A stretch of DNA of 64,000 bases. Source: Chitinophaga pinensis. Lineage in GTDB: Bacteria > Bacteroidota > Bacteroidia > Chitinophagales > Chitinophagaceae. A program made the position numbers and the translations under genes. Under the pieces are notes generated by a model. That model saw nothing but the letters and a program-made list of their open reading frames with translations, did no database searches and had not been told where the DNA came from. The stretch covers positions 3,472,001-3,536,000 of the forward strand of contig LR632930.1 of the NCBI GenBank assembly GCA_902167325.1, read 5' to 3'. Below, piece after piece: positions 9,801 to 18,405 of this stretch (within the stretch, counting starts at the first letter, position 1; every line of letters begins with the position of its first letter).

Positions 9801-12471
9801 AGCTTACAGTGAAGATGGGAAATGGTTATATCTGGCCGGACACACCAGCCAGGCTATTGATAATAACTATGATATCAGGCAGGAGATCCGGCATAGTGAT
9901 GGTACAATCATTAATATCGAGGACGGGACAACAGCATATAAGGTGTATAAACTGGATGCAACTACCGGCAAATATGTTTGGCATAATGGTGTAAAGCAAC
10001 CCAATAATGGTACTTGTGCCGGTGTAGTGGTATTGGGAGACAGGATATTTGCAGCAGGGTACATGCAGAATTTATCGAAGCAGCCAATGGTATGTGAATT
10101 TACTTCTGTAGACAAGCAGCATATTATCCGTGAAATTGATCCCATGAAGCTGATAGTGGCTGAATATACACCTGAAGGTAATCTGAAGAGGGTGGAAAGC
10201 AGCGGATCCAATCCATATGTAAATGTGGAACCCTACCGTATGCTGGGAGACGGTAAGGGTAATATGTTGTTTCATCTCATTTACGGGAGTCCGGGTGCTC
10301 CGAGGTCAACCGATACTGTCTACAATTCCACTATGCAGCCAACCGGGCATTCTATATTAAAAACTAATGGCGATCTGTGTCTTGAAGGAGGCTTTCCTGG
10401 AGCCTCTGCCGGCCCGGATTTATCTCTTTGTGCGCTGGATTCTGTTTTAATCGGATTGCCGGGGCAGGCAGGTAACCGTTACCGCTGGACATCGTCATTG
10501 CCTGGATTTGCGTCTGCATTATCCCAGCCCAGGGTAAAAGCCGAAAATGCAGCTTACTATCTGACAGTAACTGGTCCCAGCGGCATTGTGTCTTACGATA
10601 CCATGCAGGTTTTTGTTCCTGTACGGCCACATCTCGGGAGAGATACCTCAGTTTGTATAGGTACTTCATTAAAACTCGGTCTTCCTCCTGACCCTGGTGC
10701 CACATTTCAATGGGCATCTGATGATGGGACTGTGAATGCCGCTTTTTCGGAAATAGAAGTCAGGCCACTCACATCAACAACCTACATCCTGACAACAAAC
10801 AACTTAGGGGGATGCACAGGTACGGCTGCAGATACTATCCATATAAAAGTTAAGGATGCGCATATGCCTGTTGTTACCCTCGCCGCAACTGATTCCATGC
10901 AATGTTTTACTTCCCGGGTCAGACTGGTAGCTAAAACAATGTATGCAGCACCGGGTACGGAGTTTCATTGGTATAGGAACGGTGAGCATGATGCGGTTAG
11001 CAGTGATTCAATCATTACGCTTTTTCATACCAGTGGATCTGCACGATTCCGTGTAAAGATCATTACAAATTCTGCATGTGGACAATCCATTGAAGCATGG
11101 AGTAATGAAATTCAGACACGCTTGTATCCTGAGCCCGGAAAATCTGATGCCAGGATCGTTGTCACGAATGCAGGTCCCTGTGTAGCTGATACTTTCAGAG
11201 CAACCGTACATATTGAAAATGAGAGAAATCATACCCGCGTTCACTGGCAGCTTGGTAATAACTATATTGGTGAAGGGCGTGTTGTAGAATTGCCGGTAAA
11301 TCAGCCAGCTAATAGTAATGCCCTTTCTGTTGCCGTTGTTATGTCAGATATGTGCACGGATACAATCATTAGGGATACCATAGACATTTCTGAATATTCC
11401 GGATACAATTATCCACACACTGTTTCTATTGCGGCATCGAAGGAAAAGGTGTGTTATATGGAGCCTGTAACCTTTACCGCTACTCATACCAGCAGTAATT
11501 ATCCTTTACTTTATCAATGGATTCGGGATTATAAAATGGTTGGTGAAAACTCACCGGTTTACACCAGTACAGGGGAGAAAAGCAGCTACAATATTTATGT
11601 TAAAGTAACTGAACTTACACCTTGCGGACCGATTCAAAAAGGTAGCAATACGATTTTTGTTAATGTTGAACACTTTGATCCAATCGTTCAGCTGGTGATC
11701 AATGAAGATAAATTGTGCAAAGACCAGCCGGCGGAGTTCCATGCTTTCGTTACCGAAGGCGCACGTAAGCCTGTATATGAATGGCGTAAAAACGGAGTAT
11801 TGGTAGGTGGAAATAATCCAGCATATACCGATCCTAAGCCGGCAAATGGTGATACTTATCAGGTAACATTCTATGATGCAGACAGGTGTTATATTGTGAA
11901 GGGGGAAAGCGAAGCACGCACTCTTTCGGTAGCCGCAGTTGCTAAACCGGTAGCTACGATTACGGGCAACACAACAGTCTTTATGGGGGATTATGCGGAG
12001 ATTACTGCACATAATACGGATGGAGTGGAAGTATACGGATATCAATGGTATACTTCTCCTGAACGTGGGGACTGGAAGATAATTCCGGGTGAGAACAGAC
12101 GTACTATTAAATTCGTCCCTGAAAACAACGGCGATAAAGTACGCTGCTGGGTGCTTGGTGTGCCGCAGTGCCCTGCTGAACTAATGAGCAATGAGCTGGC
12201 TTTTCAGGTGAAACAGGGCGATAACTCCCGCATCGTACAACTATTCCCCAGCCCGGCCAGCACCAACATTACGCTAAGAGTTTTATCAGGGAACTGGACA
12301 CGGTTCTACATTACCGATGTAACAGGTATGCGGGTGCTGGAAAGAAAGATTGAAGGGATAAATGTAATGAATGTGGACATCTCTCAGCTCCAGAACGGTA
12401 ATTACAATGGCGTCTTTATTAATGCGGACGGTAGTAAAAAGGAAATCAAGTTCACTAAAATCAAGCAATAA
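6802..12471 (+). CDS. Giant secreted multidomain protein with Asp-box repeats and T9SS C-terminal sorting domain
   Basis: An 1889-residue exported protein. It starts MKQFYWLILSCALFLSQSVVAQ, a clear signal peptide; an upstream start at 6772 would extend this without sense. The first ~340 residues hold at least four Asp-box/BNR-like units (FTADSGKTY, STDAGNTF, TEDGGLTWQ, TTDGGRSWK, TTDSGKVWR), as in Ycf48 and sialidase-like propellers. A middle part (about residues 700-1200) resembles bacterial propeller repeats (KINTAGKVVWLNYM, KLNTDGRMKWYSYW, RYNTEGQVIWSNSF). Repeated Ig/PKD-like segments with regularly placed Cys follow. The last ~80 residues are a Por secretion (type IX) tail (VQLFPSPASTNITL ... 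ITDVTGMRVLER ... LQNGNYNGVF). Role at the cell surface is unknown; adhesion or binding is plausible. By eye the coding is AT-richer than its neighbours. Confidence 0.88.
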   Translation: MKQFYWLILSCALFLSQSVVAQKRRSTIGDGKPGNTIRQLSFFSPKEGWVAAQGWIAFTADSGKTYSQRFIRPENVHLGLHNPNQQHGFRVEGVKALSRDTVLVYGDYSWQGAILYSTDAGNTFNLVWLDNTVSEGSTIPRVSDICFLSDKLYGLALTGEQCLYTEDGGLTWQKLTTYGLLPYGTKFQFVNDDFIISFATKERLNLIEQRNNTSIMISPPAPADAFWFRDRNFGYIYTYNKFRDRGLIYVTTDGGRSWKAMQAPYSGAPRLEKMQFINDSTGYAIGDDYSILTTTDSGKVWRRMAPAVTSVDAAGSGHNDLIVLPEGTVIAGGDNGIIEFDDRTSLNDLPYAAFRIDTVGFDAEHKVHLLNNTGNMEGVVFEWQVNGKVIGDGFDEIYQRNGSVIRDTVMLIAKKGSYSDTATQYFLFRGRLVIDHISAMVAEKGSIVYLTGKAMEDVKSVYFGGVEGKILFRQLVTNGSRLHVQVGNGASGPITVNSKLGTAFIPGFRIINPSGSSFLPFSLAPLYHCKAGAVSVEVRNTDAQYIYQLTDSIGNTFGEIAGNNGTVAFKSLPLSRSGSYRIRAYHPDAPDMYWDMTEPIIVEVEKTYAAYVTDKLNPLPGEQIRFFEQSKNAANLQWQFHGDASVASFNGRVPPPVSYATPGKKMVSMTAISASGCRDTILTSAVTVDMIRGGEDVCYSLPFSPGFSTSTSTSTYPNLIPTGHGFYFATDYLERPCELSSRYGRRVTTRGNTGYAGLYDASGELKWYAQCTGSITSAAQDMQGNIYLLGSFMKKGVLYIMEHDSIVLSPTVGNISEWSAFGYIVKINTAGKVVWLNYMQDPSGGSGYPRQLAINESEIVIYGNSNYGFTYFENGVAKSCFNFQANNDKVYYDILLKLNTDGRMKWYSYWKYKSLTGLKEVTGMEIDKAGNVTVAGAFENMLEIYQGNSSTLFSRMENPENRRSGFVVRYNTEGQVIWSNSFKDIISGHNGAYRAFIRGVAYSEDGKWLYLAGHTSQAIDNNYDIRQEIRHSDGTIINIEDGTTAYKVYKLDATTGKYVWHNGVKQPNNGTCAGVVVLGDRIFAAGYMQNLSKQPMVCEFTSVDKQHIIREIDPMKLIVAEYTPEGNLKRVESSGSNPYVNVEPYRMLGDGKGNMLFHLIYGSPGAPRSTDTVYNSTMQPTGHSILKTNGDLCLEGGFPGASAGPDLSLCALDSVLIGLPGQAGNRYRWTSSLPGFASALSQPRVKAENAAYYLTVTGPSGIVSYDTMQVFVPVRPHLGRDTSVCIGTSLKLGLPPDPGATFQWASDDGTVNAAFSEIEVRPLTSTTYILTTNNLGGCTGTAADTIHIKVKDAHMPVVTLAATDSMQCFTSRVRLVAKTMYAAPGTEFHWYRNGEHDAVSSDSIITLFHTSGSARFRVKIITNSACGQSIEAWSNEIQTRLYPEPGKSDARIVVTNAGPCVADTFRATVHIENERNHTRVHWQLGNNYIGEGRVVELPVNQPANSNALSVAVVMSDMCTDTIIRDTIDISEYSGYNYPHTVSIAASKEKVCYMEPVTFTATHTSSNYPLLYQWIRDYKMVGENSPVYTSTGEKSSYNIYVKVTELTPCGPIQKGSNTIFVNVEHFDPIVQLVINEDKLCKDQPAEFHAFVTEGARKPVYEWRKNGVLVGGNNPAYTDPKPANGDTYQVTFYDADRCYIVKGESEARTLSVAAVAKPVATITGNTTVFMGDYAEITAHNTDGVEVYGYQWYTSPERGDWKIIPGENRRTIKFVPENNGDKVRCWVLGVPQCPAELMSNELAFQVKQGDNSRIVQLFPSPASTNITLRVLSGNWTRFYITDVTGMRVLERKIEGINVMNVDISQLQNGNYNGVFINADGSKKEIKFTKIKQ

Positions 12472-12474
12472 AAC

Positions 12475-12506
12475 AAAAAGGGGAATCTGATCAGATTCCC
12501 CTTTTT
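12475..12506. terminator. Bidirectional terminator, perfect 32-bp palindrome
   Basis: A perfect palindrome with A5 on the left, T5 on the right and a GGGGAATC arm. It begins 3 bases after the stop of the giant secreted protein and ends 7 bases before the stop of the convergent lipoprotein gene, so it can end transcription from both sides. Confidence 0.93.
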
Positions 12507-12513
12507 GTTTGGT

Positions 12514-12948
12514 TTACTTCACTGGCTTATGCTCCACGTTTACCGTGGCACCGGTGCCATTTACAACACGGTATGTGAAAATTTCTTTCGTCAGTTTTAC
12601 AACATCCACTACACGGGTATAATTGCGTGTGCGCGATACGAGAATGCGTTTGCTGTTGTCGGGCGTAATGAAATAGTATCCTTCATCTCCACGGGGTGTG
12701 CCATCGGTATTGAAGAATACATAATTGCCGTTAGGAAGATAATCGGCCAGTCCTACAAAGCCCATGTTGGCGGCGGTTACATCTTTCCCGACTGAGTCTG
12801 TTACTACAGTTGTGATCCAGCGGGTGGAAGAGAGTATCTCGTTGCCATCGGGTTGCGGTTCGGGCGCGGGCGCGTCGTCTTTACTGCAGGATGCAAGTGC
12901 GATGGTGGCAAATACGGCAAAGGTGAATGTTCTCAGTCTCGGATGCAT
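12514..12948 (-). CDS. Small lipoprotein, possibly DUF4822-like
   Basis: A 144-residue protein with an N-terminal signal and lipobox (FATIALASC, Cys21), followed by a Pro/Glu/Asp-rich spacer and one globular domain. The domain pattern (SSTRWITTVVTDSVGKDVT, DYLPNGNYVFFNTDGTPRG, GYYFITPDNSKRILVSRTRNYTRVVDVVKLTKEIFTYRV) suggests a lipocalin-like beta fold of the DUF4822 kind. That identification is from memory and is only moderately sure. The protein should sit in the envelope; no function can be assigned. It is transcribed leftward as a single gene with a candidate promoter 26 bases upstream and shares a terminator with the secreted giant. Confidence 0.75.
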   Translation of the reverse strand: MHPRLRTFTFAVFATIALASCSKDDAPAPEPQPDGNEILSSTRWITTVVTDSVGKDVTAANMGFVGLADYLPNGNYVFFNTDGTPRGDEGYYFITPDNSKRILVSRTRNYTRVVDVVKLTKEIFTYRVVNGTGATVNVEHKPVK

Positions 12949-12973
12949 AGTGGTGTGAGTTTTAGTGATACAC

Positions 12974-12981
12974 CAAAACTA
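12974..12981 (-). promoter_or_regulatory. Candidate Bacteroidota -7 element (TAGTTTTG) for the lipoprotein
   Basis: Reads TAGTTTTG on the minus strand, matching the known TAnnTTTG -7 consensus, 26 bases before the ATG. No good -33 TTTG at the usual distance was found. Confidence 0.4.
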
Positions 12982-13038
12982 TCCGAAGCCTTTCAAAACG
13001 AAGGGTATCAGCAATGAGGAAACGGGTACTTTCTGAAA

Positions 13039-14346
13039 CTAGCCCTGCGGCATATCTCCCACAATAAAGCAACTGCCGCACACCAGTATCATATCATTTT
13101 CGCCCGCCGCATTTTTGGCGGCATAAAAAGCAGTGGGTACATCTATAAATGAGGTGCCCTGTAAGCCTTCCTGATGGGCCATTACAAGCAGTTCTGTTTC
13201 ATCCAGCGCGCGGGGTATCTGTGCGCGGGTAAAGTAGTAGGTAGCATTTTTAGGCAGTATGCGTAAGGCTGCGGGTACATCTTTGTCTTTCACAAAACCG
13301 GTTACAATATGGAGCTTTTCGAAACTCACCAGTTTCAGCTGTTCGAGGATAGCGCGGATGCCGGCTTCGTTATGCCCCACGTCAAGCACCGTGTATGGAT
13401 GCTTATTGATCACTTCCCATCTGCCGCCTAAACCGGTCAAACGCTTCACATTCGATAAACCTTTTTTTACGGCTTCTTCCGTCAGATTATACCCTTCCTG
13501 CCGGAGGATGTTTACACCGGCCAGTACGCCCAGCAGGTTCTTTTCCTGGTAATGGCCGGGCAGGTCTAGCTGGTAAGTGGCGTCCGGGAGATCTGTTACG
13601 GAATTATTATTGGCAGCAGCCACGGTTACGGTGAGTATTTCCGGGCCGGGATCGCTGTTAGTGATACGGTAATGCTGGTCGGCAAAGAGGATGGGCGCGT
13701 TGTGCAGGTCTGCAGTTTCGCGGAACACCATTTCCGGGCCGGCCTGTGTTTCACTGATAACTACCGGCGTATCGGGTTTGATGATACCGGCTTTCTCGCG
13801 TGCAATCAGTTCAGGCGTATCGCCTAAGATCAGCGTATGGTCGAGACTGATATTGGTAATGATGGAAAGGAGGGGGGAGATGATGTTGGTACTGTCCAGC
13901 CGCCCGCCGAGTCCTGTTTCGATGATGGCAATGTCTACTTCTTCTTCCGCAAACCATTCGAAAGCCATGGCCACCGTTACTTCGAAAAACGAGGGCTCGA
14001 TGGTTTCAATGTGCTGATGAATGCGCTCCGTAAAAGAAATGACGCTATCCTCCGGAATCATTTCACCGTTGATGCGGATACGCTCTCTGAAATCGTACAG
14101 GTGGGGGGAAGTGTATAAGCCTGTTTTATATCCGGCAGATTGAAAGATGGCACTGAGCATGTGGCTGGTAGACCCTTTGCCGTTCGTTCCCGCGATATGC
14201 ACGGTAGGGAACCTGGACTCGGGGTGGCCCAGTACACCGCACAGCAGGCGGATGTTAAGCAGGTCGTTTTTCAGCGCAGATGCTCCCACTTTACTGAACA
14301 TGGGGAGCCGGCTGTACAAATATTCGATCGTTTGCTGATAGTTCAT
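13039..14346 (-). CDS. folC: Bifunctional folylpolyglutamate synthase/dihydrofolate synthase
   Basis: Adds glutamate to dihydropteroate and to folates with ATP, in the last steps of folate biosynthesis; cytosolic Mur-ligase fold. The 435-residue length is normal. The P-loop HIAGTNGKGSTSHML lies near residues 49-63. The family motifs TGLYTSPHLYDFRERIRING, IETGLGGRLDSTN and SLDHTLILGDT follow, and the C-terminal domain shows RWEVINKHPYTVLDVGHNEAG. The start MNYQQTIEYLYSRLP is the standard FolC start. It lies 10 bases after the DUF5723 gene on the same strand and may be cotranscribed, although the functions are unrelated. Confidence 0.97.
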   Translation of the reverse strand: MNYQQTIEYLYSRLPMFSKVGASALKNDLLNIRLLCGVLGHPESRFPTVHIAGTNGKGSTSHMLSAIFQSAGYKTGLYTSPHLYDFRERIRINGEMIPEDSVISFTERIHQHIETIEPSFFEVTVAMAFEWFAEEEVDIAIIETGLGGRLDSTNIISPLLSIITNISLDHTLILGDTPELIAREKAGIIKPDTPVVISETQAGPEMVFRETADLHNAPILFADQHYRITNSDPGPEILTVTVAAANNNSVTDLPDATYQLDLPGHYQEKNLLGVLAGVNILRQEGYNLTEEAVKKGLSNVKRLTGLGGRWEVINKHPYTVLDVGHNEAGIRAILEQLKLVSFEKLHIVTGFVKDKDVPAALRILPKNATYYFTRAQIPRALDETELLVMAHQEGLQGTSFIDVPTAFYAAKNAAGENDMILVCGSCFIVGDMPQG

Positions 14347-14356
14347 GGATACCTCG

Positions 14357-15844
14357 CTATAAGTCCGGGCAGCCGGTCTGGTTCCGGCGTTTGCGGTAAG
14401 TACCGTCGCTGCCCTTGTCCCACGACCATTTACCTAAACGGATGGGAACGATACGCAAAGCTACGAATACATCCGCATGATTGATCATCTGCCGGGCAAG
14501 GGTGGAAAAGAGGGAGGCGGAGCCTACCACAAGGGGACCGGCACGCAGGGCAAAGCCTGCATCGGCCTGGCCGTAGCGGTTCACGGAAATAGGAAGATAC
14601 AATCCCAGGCTGCGCGCCTCATAGCGGGGGGTGATGGTCAGCTGGGTGAGGGCGCTCGTCTTATTATCGTCTTTTTCTCCACCGGTAAGTGCTACAGTGG
14701 CACTGGCGCTGAGGAAAAAGCGGCCGTTGAAGTTATAATCACCCATCAGGTTGGCACTGGTGGGGAGGTTCATGTAATAGGTGTCTTCATTCTCCATGGG
14801 TGTGAACATGGTAGCCATACGGGTGGCGTAGCGGCGGAGGCTTTCGCCGCGTTGTTTGTTGAGGGAGCGCACCAGTACGTTGTTCGCCGTCATATCGATG
14901 TTGGCGGATGCAGGAGCCTTCCGGTATTTGATGCCCCCGATATCTACGACAGACACGGCGAAACGTGCCTTCCAGGTATCGGCATCCGGGTTCCAGTCCG
15001 GACCGCCTTCGTGCATACTGCCAAAGCCATCATTATCAGGCCGCCATTCGTATACAATACCAATATCAGCCCCAATGCCGGGGTTCTGGAATGGGTTGTA
15101 GGCCGATTGCCAGTCGTTGTCCGTGATCTCGTCCAGCTCCTCGTTATAGGCGTAATACACGCTGGCGCTGTTGATATCGGCCAGTTCCCGGGTGTTGAAG
15201 GTGAAAGATGCATCGCGGACGGAGGTGTAGGCTGCCGCTTGTCCACCGAGGTATTTCAGTGTAACGCCCGCTTTCCAGCGGTGATCGCCTTCGTCTTTAA
15301 TGACCCGGGCATAGCTGAACCCGAATTCATTCCATACATGGCCGTTACCTGCGGCGTATTTAGAGGCGATGTTGCGGTTGAAAAAGCGGGGATTGGGATA
15401 GCTGAGGGAGAAGAAGTTGGCGACAGATGTTTCTACGCCGCCGGCGTTGGCAGATCCGCGTATTCTCCAGGTGAAAGCGAGCGACTGCCGCTCGTCTATC
15501 GAAAAGAGTACCGAAGGCAGCATGATTTCGCCGCTGCCCCAGCCGTATTGGCGGCGGGTGGCATTGGTGTCGGGGATATAGTCGACATTCCTCACCAATT
15601 TCTCCTGTTGGGAAAAGAGGGAAGATTTCATGAAAGAATAGTAGGTATTGCCTGCTTTTACATCGGCCCCTATGATATTCACGTCCCACTTATACCTTGT
15701 GCTGGCGGCAAGGGCGGGGTTGAAGGGCACAGCGTGGATGCCTGCGTACTGACTGGTGTGGTAGCCGGTAAACTGCTGAGCCTGCGCCGCCATAGCGGGG
15801 AGCAGGCACAAAAGGAGGTATCTGAAGCGGCGGTTCGTCAGCAT
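14357..15844 (-). CDS. DUF5723-family outer membrane beta-barrel protein
   Basis: A 495-residue exported protein beginning with a signal peptide (LLLCLLPAMAAQAQQ). Directly after it comes FTGYHTSQYAGIHAVPFNPALAA, a start typical of DUF5723 proteins, which look like PorV/FadL-type barrels. The rest is rich in aromatic-alternating strands (RFFLSASATVALTGG, ARSLGLYLPISVNRYG, AGPLVVGSASLFSTL), consistent with an outer membrane barrel. The family has no proven role. It lies between the TonB-like gene (60 bases upstream) and folC (10 bases downstream), so a three-gene minus-strand unit is likely. Confidence 0.82.
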   Translation of the reverse strand: MLTNRRFRYLLLCLLPAMAAQAQQFTGYHTSQYAGIHAVPFNPALAASTRYKWDVNIIGADVKAGNTYYSFMKSSLFSQQEKLVRNVDYIPDTNATRRQYGWGSGEIMLPSVLFSIDERQSLAFTWRIRGSANAGGVETSVANFFSLSYPNPRFFNRNIASKYAAGNGHVWNEFGFSYARVIKDEGDHRWKAGVTLKYLGGQAAAYTSVRDASFTFNTRELADINSASVYYAYNEELDEITDNDWQSAYNPFQNPGIGADIGIVYEWRPDNDGFGSMHEGGPDWNPDADTWKARFAVSVVDIGGIKYRKAPASANIDMTANNVLVRSLNKQRGESLRRYATRMATMFTPMENEDTYYMNLPTSANLMGDYNFNGRFFLSASATVALTGGEKDDNKTSALTQLTITPRYEARSLGLYLPISVNRYGQADAGFALRAGPLVVGSASLFSTLARQMINHADVFVALRIVPIRLGKWSWDKGSDGTYRKRRNQTGCPDL

Positions 15845-15904
15845 AGAATAGTGTAAGGTGATAGGTATAAACGTGAAAAACCAGCAGATATTTCCGAAGA
15901 GGCG

Positions 15905-16795
15905 TTATTGTGGTTTGAAATAGAAGCGGATGGTGCCGAATTGTTCTTCGGGAGCATCCTGGCTGGCGTTGTATTTAATCTGCATGGCGGCATCGCGTGC
16001 GATACGTACCGCCCCGGGATTATTGATGGTGGAACCGCGGAGGCTGTGGGTGGCGCTTACCACTTTACCATTACGGTCTACTTTGATATTAACAGCTACA
16101 TAGCCGGTTTCATTGCCATCCCACTCTACAGTAGGGCGGCCAACGAGGTTACGGCCGTTCAGCCTGAAGTCTGATGCGCCACGGCCTGCGCCGGGAGTGC
16201 CTGTATAAGCACCGCCATTAGGGCTGCCGCCGATCACGCCACGGTCGCCCGGACGGCCGGTATTGCCTTCTCCCGTGCTGTTATTGCTGCCGTTGGCTCC
16301 GTTGCCACTGTTGGCGGCATTGCCGGTACCACCGGTAAATACGGCTTTAGGAACGGGCTTGGGAGCGGGGGGGGCAGGTGTGGGAGGTGCCACGGCTTTG
16401 GGCTTAGGGGCTTTCTCCGGTTTAGGCTCCAGCTTTTTGGCGATTTCTTTCGGTTTAACGGGGGAGGGTTTGGGAGGCTGCTTTACTTCCGGAGCGTCTT
16501 CCTCATCGGTAGTGGCCAGTTCCTGGGAATTGCCTTCGTTTTCAGGTGTTGCGGGGGCAGGCTGAGGGGTGGAAGGTGCGGGTTGTGAAGCTGCGGGAGG
16601 ATTGGGGTTGAGCGGCTGCTCGGTGCCCATACCATCGTCGGAAGTACCGAGGTTCACTTCGATCCCCATGTCCTGATTAGGCAGGGGCGGGGGCACGTTG
16701 AGGCTCACCATCACAAGACCTAATAACACCAGTGCATGCACGCCGATAGTGATACCGGCGGCTTTTATATTTTTATTGTTGGATTGCTCTGTCAT
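15905..16795 (-). CDS. TonB-like energy transducer protein
   Basis: A 296-residue protein with one N-terminal membrane helix (about residues 13-32, ITIGVHALVLLGLVMVSLNV). A long Pro/Lys/Glu/Ala-rich periplasm-spanning stretch (residues ~50-150) follows, then a Gly/Asn-rich linker and a C-terminal TonB-like domain (PTVEWDGNETGYVAVNIKVDRNGKVV ... IRFYFKPQ). It should connect the proton-motive complex ExbB/ExbD in the inner membrane to outer-membrane receptors such as the SusC proteins in this window. No exbB or exbD gene is adjacent. The tail is closer to the TonB variants found with ExbBD in Bacteroidota than to enterobacterial TonB. A promoter element sits almost at the start codon. Confidence 0.88.
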   Translation of the reverse strand: MTEQSNNKNIKAAGITIGVHALVLLGLVMVSLNVPPPLPNQDMGIEVNLGTSDDGMGTEQPLNPNPPAASQPAPSTPQPAPATPENEGNSQELATTDEEDAPEVKQPPKPSPVKPKEIAKKLEPKPEKAPKPKAVAPPTPAPPAPKPVPKAVFTGGTGNAANSGNGANGSNNSTGEGNTGRPGDRGVIGGSPNGGAYTGTPGAGRGASDFRLNGRNLVGRPTVEWDGNETGYVAVNIKVDRNGKVVSATHSLRGSTINNPGAVRIARDAAMQIKYNASQDAPEEQFGTIRFYFKPQ

Positions 16796-16802
16796 CGTGA
16801 AC

Positions 16803-16810
16803 CAAAGTTA
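16803..16810 (-). promoter_or_regulatory. Candidate -7 element (TAACTTTG) for the tonB-like gene
   Basis: Matches TAnnTTTG on the minus strand and ends only 7 bases before the ATG at 16795. If used, the start of transcription would fall within a few bases of the start codon, giving an almost leaderless message. Confidence 0.45.
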
Positions 16811-16938
16811 ATCTTTTTTTTCAGAGGTGTTATGCCACGTTCGTGCTGCAAATACCCTGCCGCGCCTGTCATTTATAAACGCGGTTTATCATTTCCCGGG
16901 AGGTAAATGCAGGGAACGGGAGTAATTTGCGGTACATT

Positions 16939-18204
16939 ATGTTCGATAAGACAATTTCCCTGTATAAAAGCGCCTACGGGGGTATTCCGCGTAAAATATG
17001 GCTGCTGGCCACCGTGTTGCTGATCAACCGCGCCGGGGCTATGGTGATCCCCTTTTTAACGCTCTACCTTACCCTCCAATTGCATTTCACGCTGGAACAG
17101 GCGGGGATTGTTATGACCGTATATGGCGTAGGGTCCATCTCCGGTGCATTACTGGGAGGGAAGTTGTCGGATAGCATTGGTTTTCACAAAGTGCAGTTCT
17201 GGAGCCTGTTGCTGCATGGTCTGATGTTCATCGTGTTGGGGCAGATGGATACGTTCCCTCAATTCGCCGCGGCAGTATTTGTGCTGGGCGTGGTGGGTGA
17301 TGCGTTCCGCCCGGCGAACTATGCTGCGGTGGCACACTACAGCGACCCTTCCAACCGGTTGCGCTCCTATTCCCTCATCCGCCTCGCATCAAACCTCGGC
17401 TGGGCAGTAGGGCCTGCCATGGGTGGTATTCTCGCGAGTATCAGTTATGATATCCTGTTCTTCGCGGATGCCATGTCCTGTATCACAGCGGCCACCCTGC
17501 TGAAGATATACCTCCGCCCGGGTAAAACCATGGAGAACATTGTACACAAGGCACCGGAAACCGGCAGCAGCTCATCCGCCTACCGCGATAAGCTGTACCT
17601 CTTCTTCATACTGCTGGTTACTTTGAACGCCATCTGTCTTTTCCAGATGTTCAACATCGTACCCGTTTACCTGAAAACCATCGTACATATGCCGGAGAAC
17701 CTCATCGGTCTGGCTATCTCATTCAACGGGGTGATCATTGCGCTGGTGGAGATGATACTGGTGTATAAACTGGAGAACCGCAGGTCCAATGAGTTCTACA
17801 TCTGCATTGGCGTGATATTTATGGGACTGGCTTATATCGTATTCAACTTCGTGCCGCCAGTGGCTGCGGTAGCTTTCATCCATATCATCCTGTTCTCCAT
17901 TGCGGAAATGCTGACCATTCCGTTTATGAACAACTTCTGGATCAACCGGGCACAGGCCCATAACCGTGGGCAATACGCTGCCCTGTATACAGTAGCCTTT
18001 TCCGCCGCCACGATCCTTGCGCCCACGCTGGGCTTCTGGGGAGTGGAGCATTTCGGGTTCGGCAAGTGGTGGTATGCCGTGGGCGGCATTAGTTTCCTTG
18101 CATTCATCGGTTTTTACTGGATGATGATCCGGAAGAAGGAAGTTAAGCCCGTAGAAATTCCTGTTCCTGTAGTTCCTGAAGGAGCAGTTCCGCAGGAAGC
18201 ATAA
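16939..18204 (+). CDS. Major facilitator superfamily transporter
   Basis: A 421-residue inner-membrane protein with about 12 predicted helices in two halves. The start chosen is the ATG at 16939 (MFDKTISLYKSAYGG); a TTG four codons upstream is also open. The loop between helices 2 and 3 carries the MFS motif GGKLSDSIGFHKVQF. The second half begins after a cytoplasmic linker near residues 195-218. It resembles drug/sugar efflux-type members (YfcJ/MdtH-like), but the substrate cannot be read. It is transcribed alone; TAATTTGC just upstream resembles a -7 box with one spacer base missing. A strong terminator follows. Confidence 0.93.
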   Translation: MFDKTISLYKSAYGGIPRKIWLLATVLLINRAGAMVIPFLTLYLTLQLHFTLEQAGIVMTVYGVGSISGALLGGKLSDSIGFHKVQFWSLLLHGLMFIVLGQMDTFPQFAAAVFVLGVVGDAFRPANYAAVAHYSDPSNRLRSYSLIRLASNLGWAVGPAMGGILASISYDILFFADAMSCITAATLLKIYLRPGKTMENIVHKAPETGSSSSAYRDKLYLFFILLVTLNAICLFQMFNIVPVYLKTIVHMPENLIGLAISFNGVIIALVEMILVYKLENRRSNEFYICIGVIFMGLAYIVFNFVPPVAAVAFIHIILFSIAEMLTIPFMNNFWINRAQAHNRGQYAALYTVAFSAATILAPTLGFWGVEHFGFGKWWYAVGGISFLAFIGFYWMMIRKKEVKPVEIPVPVVPEGAVPQEA

Positions 18205-18222
18205 TTAGCATCATATTCAAAT

Positions 18223-18259
18223 AAAAAGGCCTTCGTTCATATTGAGCGGGGGCCTTTTT
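18223..18259 (+). terminator. Terminator of MFS gene
   Basis: AAAAAGGCC (18223-18231) pairs with GGCCTTTTT (18251-18259) around a 19-base loop; the right arm supplies the T run. It lies 18 bases after the stop. Confidence 0.8.
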
Positions 18260-18405
18260 GCAGGGGGGCTTGTCCTGCTATAGGTTTACACCCTTAGTTA
18301 GAAAAACCTGATAATGGTTTACAGGCTGCATTTTGTTACCTGGCTGTTACCTGATAAGATTAGCATGATCCGGTGGGTGGATTCCTGCCTTTTAAAAGCC
18401 TCGTC

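Noticed and set aside
14477..15856. Long rightward open frame opposite the DUF5723 gene
   Set aside because: Antisense to a gene with signal peptide and family pattern; product is His/Gly/Val-rich shadow sequence.
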